The notes beneath the pieces were generated by a model. That model was given only the letters and a program-made list of their open reading frames with translations, was not told the DNA's origin and did no database searches. The position numbers and the translations under genes were made by a program. A stretch of 64,000 nucleotides of DNA from Pachypanchax playfairii (lineage: Eukaryota > Chordata > Actinopteri > Cyprinodontiformes > Aplocheilidae): the NCBI GenBank assembly GCA_006937955.1, contig SSNP01000020.1, positions 4,448,249 through 4,512,248 on the forward strand, read 5' to 3'. Positions 28,801-35,639 of the stretch are shown here, one piece after another (within the stretch, counting starts at the first letter, position 1; each line of letters opens with the position of its first letter).

Positions 28801-31800
28801 CTCTTCATAAGCCAAACCTCAAAACTCATACATCCAGGGCTAAAAAACCTGTGATCATCCAACAGTCTAATAAGATTGGAACCGTGCCACAGTCTGAAAT
28901 AGTTGTTCATGTCGGAGGGCCAGTTTTACTGCAGAAACCAGTTGCTTCTTTAGAGCTAAGGTGTGAAGCTGTGGGGGAGCCTCAACCATCTCTAACATGG
29001 ACAAAAAATAGAGAAGAGCTGCACTATGATGGCAGGTAAGAACCACCCTTCACTTTATGAGCAAATGACATACTGTAGCTGACTGTGGGTATTTTGTTTT
29101 TGTGTTGACAGAGTCAGCTTATTACCCTCTGGGTCACTAAGGATACGGTCTCCACGCAAAGGGGATGAGGGTCGATACACCTGTACTGCCAGAAACCACC
29201 TTGGAAGTACATCTCTTTCCTCTTGGCTGCAGATTACAAGTAAGGTCTATACCACTGGGTTTGTTTTTATAAAGCTTACAGTGGAAAACCTGCACCAGAG
29301 CATGAATTTGTAAACCTTTTTTGCATAAATTAAAAAGAAGTACACCAAGAACACAGCCTTGTGGCACACCTTTCTAAATTCAAAGAAAGGCTGATTTCTT
29401 ACCACTAGTGATAAAACATTGTTCCCAATTGGCAATATATTATTCAAGCAATTACAAGCTTATTCTAGGAAAAAAGATGGATATTTTTTGAAGAGGAACA
29501 TAATGATTTAATGTTTCTTGTTTAATGTTCCATCTTTTTTTACTTGCAGTCATTTTTCATTGGTATGTAAATAATGTTATTTATTTAGAATATGCATTTA
29601 ATAAAATACATTAGGACTTAAATACCCACTCTGATGAAAATAATGTTTTTTGTGTTGTTAACATGTTCTTGTGGCATTTTTCTGATGCTAGAGGACATAG
29701 CTTAAGAAAATTAAGCTCAAAGTTGCATATCTGAGTATTTCTAAATTCAAATTGCTGTGAATCAATAGCAGATGCAAAAATGCTGTCTGAAAAAGAGCCC
29801 ATTTGTGATGTAGAAAATCCACTGGGTGGGCCAAAACCTTCTGCTTCTCTAGCTGTAAGCTAACAGTAGCGCTAGCATAAACAGATCTCTCAGCGAATCA
29901 TAATTTAAGGACCACTTAGATGCTTTAAAATAGCTCAAAAGATGACCAGAGTGGGTTTTTCAGTTGCTCATCACATACATTCTACTTTTCTTTCTTGTTG
30001 TATTGTAACTTTTTCGGGACTTCAAGTGTTAATAAGTTATAGGTGTGTAACCAATGTTTGCTTCCTAAAAGTTTGATTAAAATCTGTCTAATTCTTTAGG
30101 AAATATTTAAATTCATGGATGCAGAATCACAAGCAGACACAAAACATTAAACTAAACGATAAAGTTTTATAAAGTCTGTGTTAATCTAGTTTAATCTAGT
30201 CCAGTTTACGGTAATGTGTGTTGGTCTTTTGTGGTTCAGACATAGAGATTCTGGGAAATCATTATTCCAGCTGAGAAACACACACAGATATATTCAGTGG
30301 GCTTTTATTTACCCTGGTGGCATATCTGTCTGTGTCAGTGTTGTGGAATTTCCGGTGAACATCACAGTTTGGGTCGTATCTGGACCGCTCAGGCCTTTTG
30401 TCTCCTCACAGCAAAGATCAATGACAAAATTACTGCATCACCATCAAAGCACCGCCACTGTGGATTTCCTGAATCTGCTGCGCTCTTCCTCCACATGCGG
30501 CACCAATTATAGGTTCCAGGCAACGTTTCAAAGAAGATCATCTCAACATATTCCGTTCTGCTAATCTGAATGGAATAGATAAAAAGATTTAAAAGTGCTT
30601 AAAAATGTTCTTTTACTGTACACAGTTAGACAATATAATGGATGTGCTGTTGAGTCTCTTCTGCTACAAAAATAACAGTTTATGGAGGAAAACATTCTTT
30701 GCCGATAAGGATTCATACTTAACAGATAGATGAAAGATAGATGACCATCTCAACAAGGTAAAAGAAAGAGTTTGAAGGAAATGAAAATAATATTAAAGCA
30801 TTTTTTTGTATGATTGATGATTTGAAGCTCTTAAAATCATTGTCTTAATACTTTACAATCTAAAACATCAAATATGTTTGTATTTTTAGGTGGCAAAGGA
30901 AGAAACTGTGTCCACAGTAACAGTACTGACAGTAATTGTTTTGAAAGGATCAACATCAGCCGGTCAGCTGAGCTGTGTCGAGGACAAGCCTGTCACTTCA
31001 GGTCTGTTGCTGCAACTCTGTCCAGTTTGATTAAAAAGAACATAATCACACAGCATTTATCTGCTAATTCACAAGTGGTTTTTGTTTAATTTTCTAGCGT
31101 GATTAGATGGAAGGTGGATGCTTGGTTACCCTGCTCGGCCACTTGTGGAGGTGGATCCCAGTACAGAAGGGTCTACTGCGTGAGGGGTCCTGAGGGCAGT
31201 TTGAAGGTGGTAGAAAACAGGCAGTGCTTTGGAAAAGGGAAGAAACCACCTAATACCAGGCTTTGCAACATTCTGCCTTGTGCCAGATGGGCCACGACTT
31301 CCTGGGGGCCGGTGAGCGCGCTCATTCCTGAGTTCAGTTGTGTTTAATTAAAGCTAACAGCAGTGTGGATGCTGTTAGAAATAAATGAACATTTTTGGGT
31401 AATATTTTAGTGCCATGGCCAGTGTGTGGGTCCCAGTCTGGCTACGCAGCATCGACATGTTTACTGCCAAGACATGAATGGAACCAAAGTTCCCTACAGG
31501 ATGTGCCAAGGACTCCGAAGGTAAACGGTTTCAAACCACCTGTTTTACATTCATGCTAATAAAGGTGTTTTGTTATTGTTTATCATGTCTGTTTGTGCTT
31601 TTAGGCCGAGCTCTGAGAAAAACTGCTCCACTGATTCGTGTTCGCTTCATTGGCATGTGGGTCCGTGGACACAGTGCACGGCCACCTGCGGACGGCACGG
31701 TTTCCAGTCACGTCAGGTGACCTGCAAGCACCATCGAAGTGGTAAAAAAACTCGGGAACACCACTGCATGTGGAGGCCTCGACCCCCCAGCTGGCAGCGA

Positions 31801-33019
31801 TGTAACATTTTATCATGTGGGAGAGGTGAGGAGAAATGTGCTGATGGACAAAGAGGTTTTTATTGAGATTGTCAGTTCTATGTTCTCTTTTCTAAAGAGC
31901 TGCAGCACTTCACTGTAACTGTATAAGAAACTGTTATATTTAGCTGTTTTATACAGATCAAGTGGTCTTTATTTATAAATAGTTCTCCAGGTTTGTGACA
32001 GTCTTAAACCTTCTCGTTAAATTATTTTTTAAACTAAGTTTCTGCCTGATTCTCGTAGCTCATTTTTTTCAACAAAAATTCCAGTTTGTATTTAAAAATG
32101 AGAATGTTTAACAACCCAAAAAAATCCAGAAAAGGTCTGAAACAGACCTGAAAGATGCATGATACATCTTCATCTAATAGTTCTTTAAAAATTATATTTT
32201 TGTGGCTAAAATACTATTTTTGTCAGTTAAACTTTTGTATTTTTCTATATTAAATGTTAAAAGGGAATGTAGAGGGTCTTTGTTATAGGCTGCTTGTAAC
32301 AAAGCTGCTAACTAGTGAGAAAGTTGTTTGCTCGCAGCTTTTTTTCTTTCTAGTACTTTAGTTATATTTTTTTTACAAGGTTACGTCTCAAACTCGGCTT
32401 TGATGGCAGATTTTAGAGCCAAATAGTCAAATAAAGACCAAGTAAACTTTTGCACTACATCACTGATTTTAAATGCAAATAGATCTAAATATTTATCACA
32501 GACAACACGTCTTTTTATTTTTGGTACATTCTTCTTCAGTTGGTTTGCACAGTGGATTTCATACACGGGATGTGATTGGTGAATGGCTGAGAAGCACATG
32601 GTCATGTATCCTGGATGCTGATTGGCTCAGCCACTTTTTCAGCCACTCCAAAACAACTCTTGAGGAATTTATCCTTGTTTTTTTCTAAATATCTGAGTCG
32701 TGAAGAATAAATACAGTGTAAAACCCTCTTAGTTCAATTTGAGAAGAAGAACTTCAAAAACTGTTAATTACTGCTTTGTTTTGGTTCCTAAAAGTTTTTA
32801 TTTTCAAAGAAAAGCATTTGAGAACTTCTTCAAATTTGTGTGTTTTAAATCAGACGTTTGCATTTAGTTATGTGATGTTGCCTTAACTGCATCCTCCTAT
32901 GTGTTCCAGCAGCAGAATGCAGAGACAGCACCAGGTATTGTGAGAAGGTTCGACAGCTGGACCTCTGTCCACTGCCTCAGTTTCAGAACCGCTGCTGTCT
33001 CTCCTGCAGAAACACCTGA
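1365..33019 (+). CDS. adamtsl1: ADAMTS-like protein 1 (punctin-like), 5'-partial, 23 exons
   Basis: Secreted extracellular-matrix glycoprotein of the ADAMTS-like family: the ancillary domains of ADAMTS proteases without the protease. Exons: 1365-1410, 1635-1871, 5067-5193, 6306-6380, 7947-8104, 13755-13866, 13994-14132, 14224-14274, 14350-14554, 15880-16027, 16112-16196, 21127-21419, 24019-24148, 27157-27367, 27477-27656, 27758-27908, 28045-29035, 29112-29239, 30890-31001, 31098-31311, 31411-31520, 31605-31825, 32910-33019. All junctions are GT-AG and stay in phase, giving about 1410 residues. Order: end of TSP1 repeat 1, Cys-rich module, spacer, TSP1 repeats, two Ig domains, more TSP1 repeats, PLAC. 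Recalled ADAMTSL1 matches (for example RWRETDFFPC, WLAQEWSPCTVTCGQGLRYR) are closer than ADAMTSL3. Signal peptide and first exons lie left of the window. Human ADAMTSL1 is about 1760 residues; Ig3 and Ig4 were not found here. Confidence 0.9.
2006..3565. mobile_element. outer TTAA-flanked element, interrupted by a hAT element
   Basis: Ends are inverted: left AGGTATAGTGGAGGATTTTT, right (reverse complement) AGGTAAAGCAGAGGATCTTT. TTAA flanks both ends (2002-2005 and 3566-3569), the piggyBac-type target. It carries no transposase-like ORF, so it is non-autonomous. About 620 nt is its own sequence; the rest is the inserted 2592-3521 element. Confidence 0.6.
2592..3521. mobile_element. non-autonomous hAT element, 930 bp
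   Basis: Terminal inverted repeats CAGGGATTCCCAAACT and CAGGGATTCCCTAAGT. A perfect 8-bp target-site duplication GTCTATAT lies at 2584-2591 and 3522-3529. An 8-bp duplication and a CAGGG start are hallmarks of the hAT superfamily. The internal sequence includes poly-C and poly-A runs and no transposase. Confidence 0.82.
3746..4380 (+). pseudogene. decayed Tc1/mariner-like transposase remnant
   Basis: Reads like the second half of a fish Tc1-type transposon with many lesions: a VMVW-like segment encoded near 3820-3860, a degraded catalytic region, then the typical gaggcaattattttttcaca 3' portion near 4245 and an AT-rich end. No intact frame. Confidence 0.6.
5067..8104 (+). CDS. adamtsl1: adamtsl1 exons 3-5 of window: Cys-rich end and spacer
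   Basis: Exons 5067-5193, 6306-6380 and 7947-8104. The first encodes VGCDHELGSTAKEDNCGIC followed by NGDGSSCRLVRG, the closing Cys-rich motif of ADAMTS/ADAMTSL proteins. The second encodes IPYKSRHVRLVLKGPDHL. The third encodes the beta-strand-rich spacer (VESKTLQG, LENTTLDYQK, ILRVTGPLGADFTIK). Phases 0-1, 1-1 and 1-0 chain without frameshift. Confidence 0.9.
5200..6305. other. adamtsl1 intron; nothing firm
   Basis: AT-rich. 5320-5830 has partly mirrored ends (ctaaataacttttc versus aagttattaagtg reversed), hinting at a decayed palindromic element, but no target-site duplication could be defined. Confidence 0.3.
6831..7224 (+). pseudogene. LINE reverse transcriptase remnant and 3' tail
   Basis: Encodes AEVHLYADDIMLYSVG around 6849-6896, the catalytic YADD box of non-LTR reverse transcriptases. 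It is followed by stops and by a 3' tail (ggtctccctctagaaa, then aataaataaataaa) like fish L2/Rex-type LINE ends. It is dead and sits in an adamtsl1 intron. Confidence 0.7.
9068..9102. other. assembly gap inside a poly-G run
   Basis: 16 G, then 10 N (9084-9093), then 9 G. The gap is a homopolymer artefact; the true length is unknown. It is intronic for adamtsl1. Confidence 0.95.
9400..10110. repeat. GC-richer dispersed-repeat-like block
   Basis: Composition jumps relative to flanking intron. The stretch with repeated cccgggag / aggagag words (9860-9935) resembles recurrent fish transposon termini. Both-strand ORFs here have no recognisable product. Family not resolved. Confidence 0.4.
10595..12461. 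mobile_element. decayed Tc1/mariner-superfamily transposon with inserts
   Basis: Left end tataaccccaattccaata and right end (reverse complement) ttataagctcaagtccaaaa form diverged terminal inverted repeats. The 11976-12245 part reads as a degraded transposase (FQQDNVKLHTAS, later PAVQIFHQ) with stops and shifts. 10760-11040 and 11220-11620 look like unrelated inserts, and 11719-11921 is a separate palindromic element. Confidence 0.65.
11719..11921. mobile_element. palindromic MITE, about 203 bp
   Basis: Left attgtttttcaattccagtc and right end (reversed) tagtgtttttcaatttcagt are inverted repeats that extend about 70 nt inward. Flanks tttagagc (11711-11718) and tttaaagc (11922-11929) form a 7/8 target-site duplication, so hAT-type is likely. 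Confidence 0.65.
12462..13754. other. adamtsl1 intron; nothing recognised
   Basis: AT-rich sequence without inverted ends, RT motifs or plausible coding homology on either strand. Confidence 0.5.
13755..14554 (+). CDS. adamtsl1: adamtsl1 exons 6-9 of window: spacer end and TSP1 repeats
   Basis: Exons 13755-13866, 13994-14132, 14224-14274 and 14350-14554. They encode the spacer end (IQYIYYQPIVHRWRETDFF), a TSP1 repeat split after CSVTCGG, the linker SDGYKEIMPYDLFHPLPRW, and the repeat WTACSTSCGGGIQSRSVTC running to WLAQEWSP. The split within CGG|G in phase 1 recurs in several TSP1 repeats of this gene. Confidence 0.93.
15880..16196 (+). CDS. adamtsl1: adamtsl1 exons 10-11 of window: TSP1 repeat and acidic linker
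   Basis: Exon 15880-16027 encodes CTVTCGQGLRYRVVLCIDHR to EECLVTVPCYK. Exon 16112-16196 encodes the linker LPVEAKPVWHKQAIELEEE. They are separated by an 84-nt intron that happens to be open in the same frame, so a naive reading would run straight through it. The splice choice gtggggaa / ctttag is supported by phase and by the family linker beginning LPVEAK. Confidence 0.85.
16840..17112 (+). promoter_or_regulatory. CpG-richer block with possible alternative first exon in adamtsl1 intron
   Basis: About 270 nt with many CpG (gcgcattttctcgcg, cacgtg-like words) in an otherwise CpG-poor intron. An ATG at 17052 opens 20 codons (MYPGGMGFIFTPPADFKPVS) ending exactly at a splice donor (CAG|gtaatg at 17112). 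Phase 1 would fit exon 24019 but not 21127. Speculative. Confidence 0.3.
18560..18835. other. CpG-richer intronic block, possible conserved element
   Basis: Balanced composition and several CpG (gcgcgctctctctcg, cccgcgctctcg) in the long 16197-21126 intron, with no transposon ends or coding homology seen. Confidence 0.25.
19407..20173. mobile_element. dispersed element with TGTCAGGT...ACCTGACA ends
   Basis: Begins TGTCAGGTTTTTGTGAGG and ends AAAACCCCAAGACCTGACA, so short inverted ends surround a purine-skewed body. A related 3' portion recurs at 25260-25579. TG...CA termini would also fit a solo LTR; the class is unresolved. ORFs inside are not recognisable. Confidence 0.55.
21127..21419 (+). 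CDS. adamtsl1: adamtsl1 exon 12 of window: TSP1 repeat, acidic linker, next repeat start
   Basis: Acceptor gatcgagcag, donor gtagga. Encodes FIPGSWEPCSKTCGVG, CQVLLSFSQTVADLPDDEC, an acidic linker rich in Glu and Gly, then YDWEYDGFTECSESCGG. It enters in phase 2 and leaves in phase 1. The flanking introns are long (4.9 kb and 2.6 kb) and hold repeats. Confidence 0.92.
21566..21685. mobile_element. short palindromic MITE
   Basis: TAACCTCTGCTTTCCACTGAAC at the left and its inverted copy gttcagtggaaaggagggg at the right, with CpG-rich arms mirroring acgcgcaacgtt. About 120 bp, with possible TAA/TTA target, Harbinger-like. It lies in the intron after adamtsl1 exon 21127-21419. Confidence 0.55.
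21686..24018. other. adamtsl1 intron; no gene seen
   Basis: AT-rich. A CpG-bearing patch at 22730-22990 yields open frames on both strands but no domain similarity. Confidence 0.45.
24019..24148 (+). CDS. adamtsl1: adamtsl1 exon 13 of window: second half of a TSP1 repeat
   Basis: Acceptor aactccag, donor gtacag. Encodes GVQEAVVICLNKQTRKAID through CNTQSCPPR, completing the repeat opened by the previous exon. Phase 1 in, phase 2 out. Confidence 0.92.
24149..27156. other. adamtsl1 intron; mostly featureless
   Basis: Contains the dispersed element copy at 25260-25579 and otherwise low-complexity AT-rich DNA. 26400-26950 is more even in composition but shows no recognisable protein. Confidence 0.45.
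25260..25579. repeat. second, truncated copy of the 19407-20173 element
   Basis: Shares the ending aaaaccccaagaccta(g)aca and the same aag/cag-rich body style (aacacaaag, caggaagtgaag). The left end TGTCAGG is missing. Confidence 0.5.
27157..27908 (+). CDS. adamtsl1: adamtsl1 exons 14-16 of window: three consecutive TSP1 repeats
   Basis: Exons 27157-27367, 27477-27656 and 27758-27908 are separated by introns of about 100 nt. Each holds one TSP1 repeat: WETGEWSSCSATCGVGLMTR, CSQTCGGGVQKRRVLCKQR and CSVTCGSGIQTLKAVCKK. Six-Cys spacing is intact, and the WxxW motifs preceding the first Cys are visible in all three. Confidence 0.93.
28045..29239 (+). CDS. adamtsl1: adamtsl1 exons 17-18 of window: Ig domain 1, long linker, Ig domain 2
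   Basis: Exon 28045-29035 (991 nt) is the largest exon. It encodes the pre-Ig segment with VYIQWRKFKKLQLVVGGYAY, Ig1 (LHCPTQNF, HVQWLKEGK, DVGIYTCVAG), a linker of about 200 residues without a recognisable fold, and the first half of Ig2 (LELRCEAVGEPQPSLTW). Exon 29112-29239 closes Ig2 with GDEGRYTCTARNHLG. The exit phase is 1, the standard phase for mobile Ig modules. Confidence 0.9.
29247..29440 (-). pseudogene. LINE reverse transcriptase remnant, minus strand
   Basis: The minus strand encodes, across frames, FFEFRK then VPQGCVLGVLLFNL, the GVPQGSVLGPLLF motif of non-LTR reverse transcriptases, with stops and shifts. It starts only 7 nt after adamtsl1 exon 29112-29239. Confidence 0.7.
29441..30889. 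other. adamtsl1 intron where Ig3/Ig4 exons would be expected
   Basis: No Ig Cys-Trp-Cys pattern or WxxCSxxCG motif with splice sites could be read. 30300-30560 has even composition and open frames in two phases, but includes no Ig or TSP1 signature with usable donors. Confidence 0.5.
30890..31825 (+). CDS. adamtsl1: adamtsl1 exons 19-22 of window: C-terminal TSP1 repeats
   Basis: Exons 30890-31001, 31098-31311, 31411-31520 and 31605-31825. The first encodes only the rear half of a TSP1 repeat (GKGRNCVHSNS to CRGQACHFS). The next hold WLPCSATCGGGSQYRRVYC, the degenerate CHGQCVGPSLATQHRHVYC repeat, and WTQCTATCGRHGFQSRQVTC. The front half of the first repeat, expected to end CSxxCG in phase 1, is not seen upstream. 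Confidence 0.88.
31826..32909. other. adamtsl1 last intron; no gene seen
   Basis: AT-rich intron of 1084 nt with poly-T runs and no inverted element ends found. Confidence 0.5.
32910..33019 (+). CDS. adamtsl1: adamtsl1 last exon: PLAC domain and stop
   Basis: Acceptor gtgttccag. Encodes ECRDSTRYCEKVRQLDLCPL and FQNRCCLSC, the six-Cys PLAC domain that ends ADAMTSL1, then TGA at 33017-33019. The acceptor is a tandem ag-cag-cag arrangement, so one Ala codon could be skipped by NAGNAG splicing. The preceding intron is 1084 nt. Confidence 0.92.
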
Positions 33020-33514
33020 GACGAGGCGTGTGGGAGAACTCGGACAAGTCGGGGAAGGTTCCAGCAGAGACTTGAATCCTCTAAGCTCCCATCCCAGGTC
33101 TTCATTGATTTATCTCAGATGGGGAGGCCAGCTAGTTGTTCTGATCTACCACTCGTCAAGGATGTTACATGTGGGTTTAAAATCAAAAGAATTCTGTCTA
33201 AATGGGGATGTCTGTACGTGAAAACTCTGGTTTTACTTCTTCTTTGTTCCTTTTTAAAGTGTAAAACAACTTTTATTTCCACATCTTGAAAACACGCAAC
33301 GCTTTTTCATAGTGAGCAACACAAACATGTGACTCAAGACACTGATGACCCGCCCACATGGATGAAATCTGGTGTTTCAGGACACAATACACGCAAATCC
33401 CCAACCTAGGATAGCTTTAATGATATCTGGTAATCATGACACTACTGGACAGCTGTGTGTTGTTGCAGATATCTAAAAAAATCAAGCAGGTTTGTGATTT
33501 ATTTAGACATATTC

Positions 33515-33790
33515 AAGTCAAATTTATTTATAAAGCACATTAAAAAAAACATAGTTAACTTTGGCTGTACAGTTAAAATTACTTGGCAGCAGTAAAACAG
33601 GATACAAATAACATAAAATTAGGTAAAAACTCTGATGAAATGCATAAAACACCACAATAATTAAAACACTGATATAAATTTAAACCTTGTAAGAAGGTGT
33701 GCGTTTTTAGTTCTGATCTAAAAGGTCCCAAACTTGATATAGCAGCTGATCAGCTGACATGTGGGTAAGCTATAATATCTCGTGACAATT
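33515..33790. repeat. common fish dispersed repeat (tcaaatttatttataaagcac type)
   Basis: Opens with the tcaagtcaaatttatttataaagcacatt word that recurs throughout fish genomes. Weaker echoes occur at 53570-53640 and 61100-61140. Family not named; no ORF. Confidence 0.45.
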
Positions 33791-34122
33791 GGAGAAGTAG
33801 ATCACAGTCAATTTTGGGGCGTGTTCTGACAGCAGGATTGCAGGTGTTTTAACCACATTTCCTGTCAGAGAAGTAAGTAAAACAACGTTAAGGATTTACA
33901 TGCAGGGTTGCACTAAGGGAGGCGTGTACGACTGAGGATAAAGACTCTTATTTTGCACTCAGAACTCATCAAAGTCTTTGTTATAAACATGGCTTGCTGA
34001 GTTTTTTATTCATTTTAAAGTTGCTTAAATACTTTGGGATGTGTCTTGATTTTTTTATTGTCCAAATGTCCTTTTAACCACTATACTTATGACATTACAG
34101 AATTGCATTCACATGTTCCAAA

Positions 34123-34809
34123 GGGGTGGTTGACACAACGATACTCGAGTTGAAAGAGTTTGTATGCGTTGTCGACCATCCAAAGCAGCGAGTATGGGGT
34201 GCCATTTGTAAAGTTACACAGTCAAATATTAACAGCAATATTTTTGGTTATTTAACTTATTTTCACCTTGGTATTTATTTATTTATTTGTGATTGTTACA
34301 TTTACTAACTAACTAAATATTTAGGTAAAAAGCAAAATATTAAATTTTAACTTAAATGTTTATTTTACAAACTAAATATGTATTTTCAAAATTAAATATT
34401 TAATTTGCAAACTAAATATTTAGTCTGCAAATGAAATATTTAAGTCTGACCTGAATATTTATTTTCCAAGCTAAATATTTAGTTTCCAAATTAAATATTT
34501 AACTTGGAAGCTAAATATTTAGCTCCAACCTCAATATTTAACTATTATGCAAATTCACTTGCAAATAAGTGGAAAATAAACAAATGACAAGGTGAAAATA
34601 TGCATTGGAAAAATTAACTCGATTTTTTCTCCTATGAGAGGGTAAATAACCAAAAATATTGCTGTTAATATTTGACTGTGTGACTTAACAAACAGCACCC
34701 AATAAGCAAGAAGGTCTATGAAACACCTTCTGTTGCAATAAAGCACAAAATATTTACAGTCTAACGCACTTAACGCGATAAAAAACATTACAATTTCATG
34801 TATCACCCA
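34123..34809. mobile_element. long-armed palindromic element around an AT-rich tandem repeat
   Basis: Left arm 34202-34256 and right arm 34641-34697 are near-perfect inverted copies (core cagtcaaatattaacagcaa). Homology extends outward weakly to GGGGTGGTTGAC / GTGGGTGATACA termini. Between them, 34310-34540 has diverged repeats of a ctaaatatttag core spaced roughly 25-30 nt. No ORF, so a MITE-like element is likely. Confidence 0.65.
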
Positions 34810-35639
34810 CCTGTCTAACATGTTTTCACTGCTCTGGTGTTGAACCAGAAAACCAAGCAGCTCTGATTTTTATAAGGTTTATCACACGTTATTATTCACA
34901 AACCAATTTTGTTGCTTGTTGATGTGTATATGATGCTGAAAGTTAATCCTTTCAGGAACTTGGAAACAAAATGATAACAATCAACCACACTTCCCTTCCA
35001 GAGAAGCAGGGTTTGCACTTTCACCTTTAAATTACACAATTCTTCATCCGCAGTTGCTTTACGGGGAACTTCTGGGTCTTTGTTTTCCAGTGAGGTGGGG
35101 ATATTTTTATTTAAGAGGAAAATTATTGTTAACATATTACTCGTGCTCTTAAGTTATGTAAATATTTGTTTTGTTGTTTTTACTATTTATTTTTCTGAGT
35201 TTTTGTGTGCATAGTTGTGTAAATTTTTTCCAGAATTAAAACGGTAATTCTGCTCCGGCTTGTGTTGTCTGGTGCAGCGGCTCCATCTGCTGGTGGATTC
35301 ATGTTCTGCTCTTTACTGATTTTCCACCAAATAAAACCAAAAACATTCCTTTTTATAACCTGGATGTTGTGTTTGTAATTTTTATAAATAAATTGTCTGG
35401 ATATTAAAGTTAAAACTGAAATGTTAGTAAAGAAAAAATTGTCTGTACCAAAAACCTGAAGAACAAGACTTTCAGCTCTTCGTTATTTTGTATGTCACTT
35501 CCTCTTTTTGTGTTTAAAAATATTCAGCTCTGTCTCTTCGTCTCAGAGCTAAATCAGGGACGTGCCTTCGCAGGAGCACGAGAAAAACAAATCTTAACAG
35601 GTTCAACTGATCTGCCCTGTGGATTATTCTGGATCAGGT

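Larger units (their letters stand above)
33020..35639. other. adamtsl1-NLR intergenic region
   Basis: Holds the adamtsl1 3' flank, the 33515-33790 repeat and the 34123-34809 palindromic element. AATAAA at 35329-35334 is a possible distal poly(A) signal. No further gene is supported. Confidence 0.5.

Noticed and set aside
30214..30564. 116-codon open frame that might encode the missing Ig4/TSP1 part of ADAMTSL1 (it contains SSSTCGTNYRFQ)
   Set aside because: No Ig Cys/Trp pattern, no Trp before the CG motif, no donor in the expected phase-1 position after the Cys-Gly, and the alternative frame is equally open.
1365..33019. ADAMTSL3 instead of ADAMTSL1
   Set aside because: Overall architecture fits both, but several blocks (spacer GPDHLYVESKTLQG, LCKQRLADGSVLELP, the PLAC end) match recalled ADAMTSL1 more closely. 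A phylogeny would be decisive.
35619..35639. Earlier non-ATG start of the NLR CARD exon
   Set aside because: It would begin at GTG; the first in-frame ATG at 35640 precedes the whole CARD.
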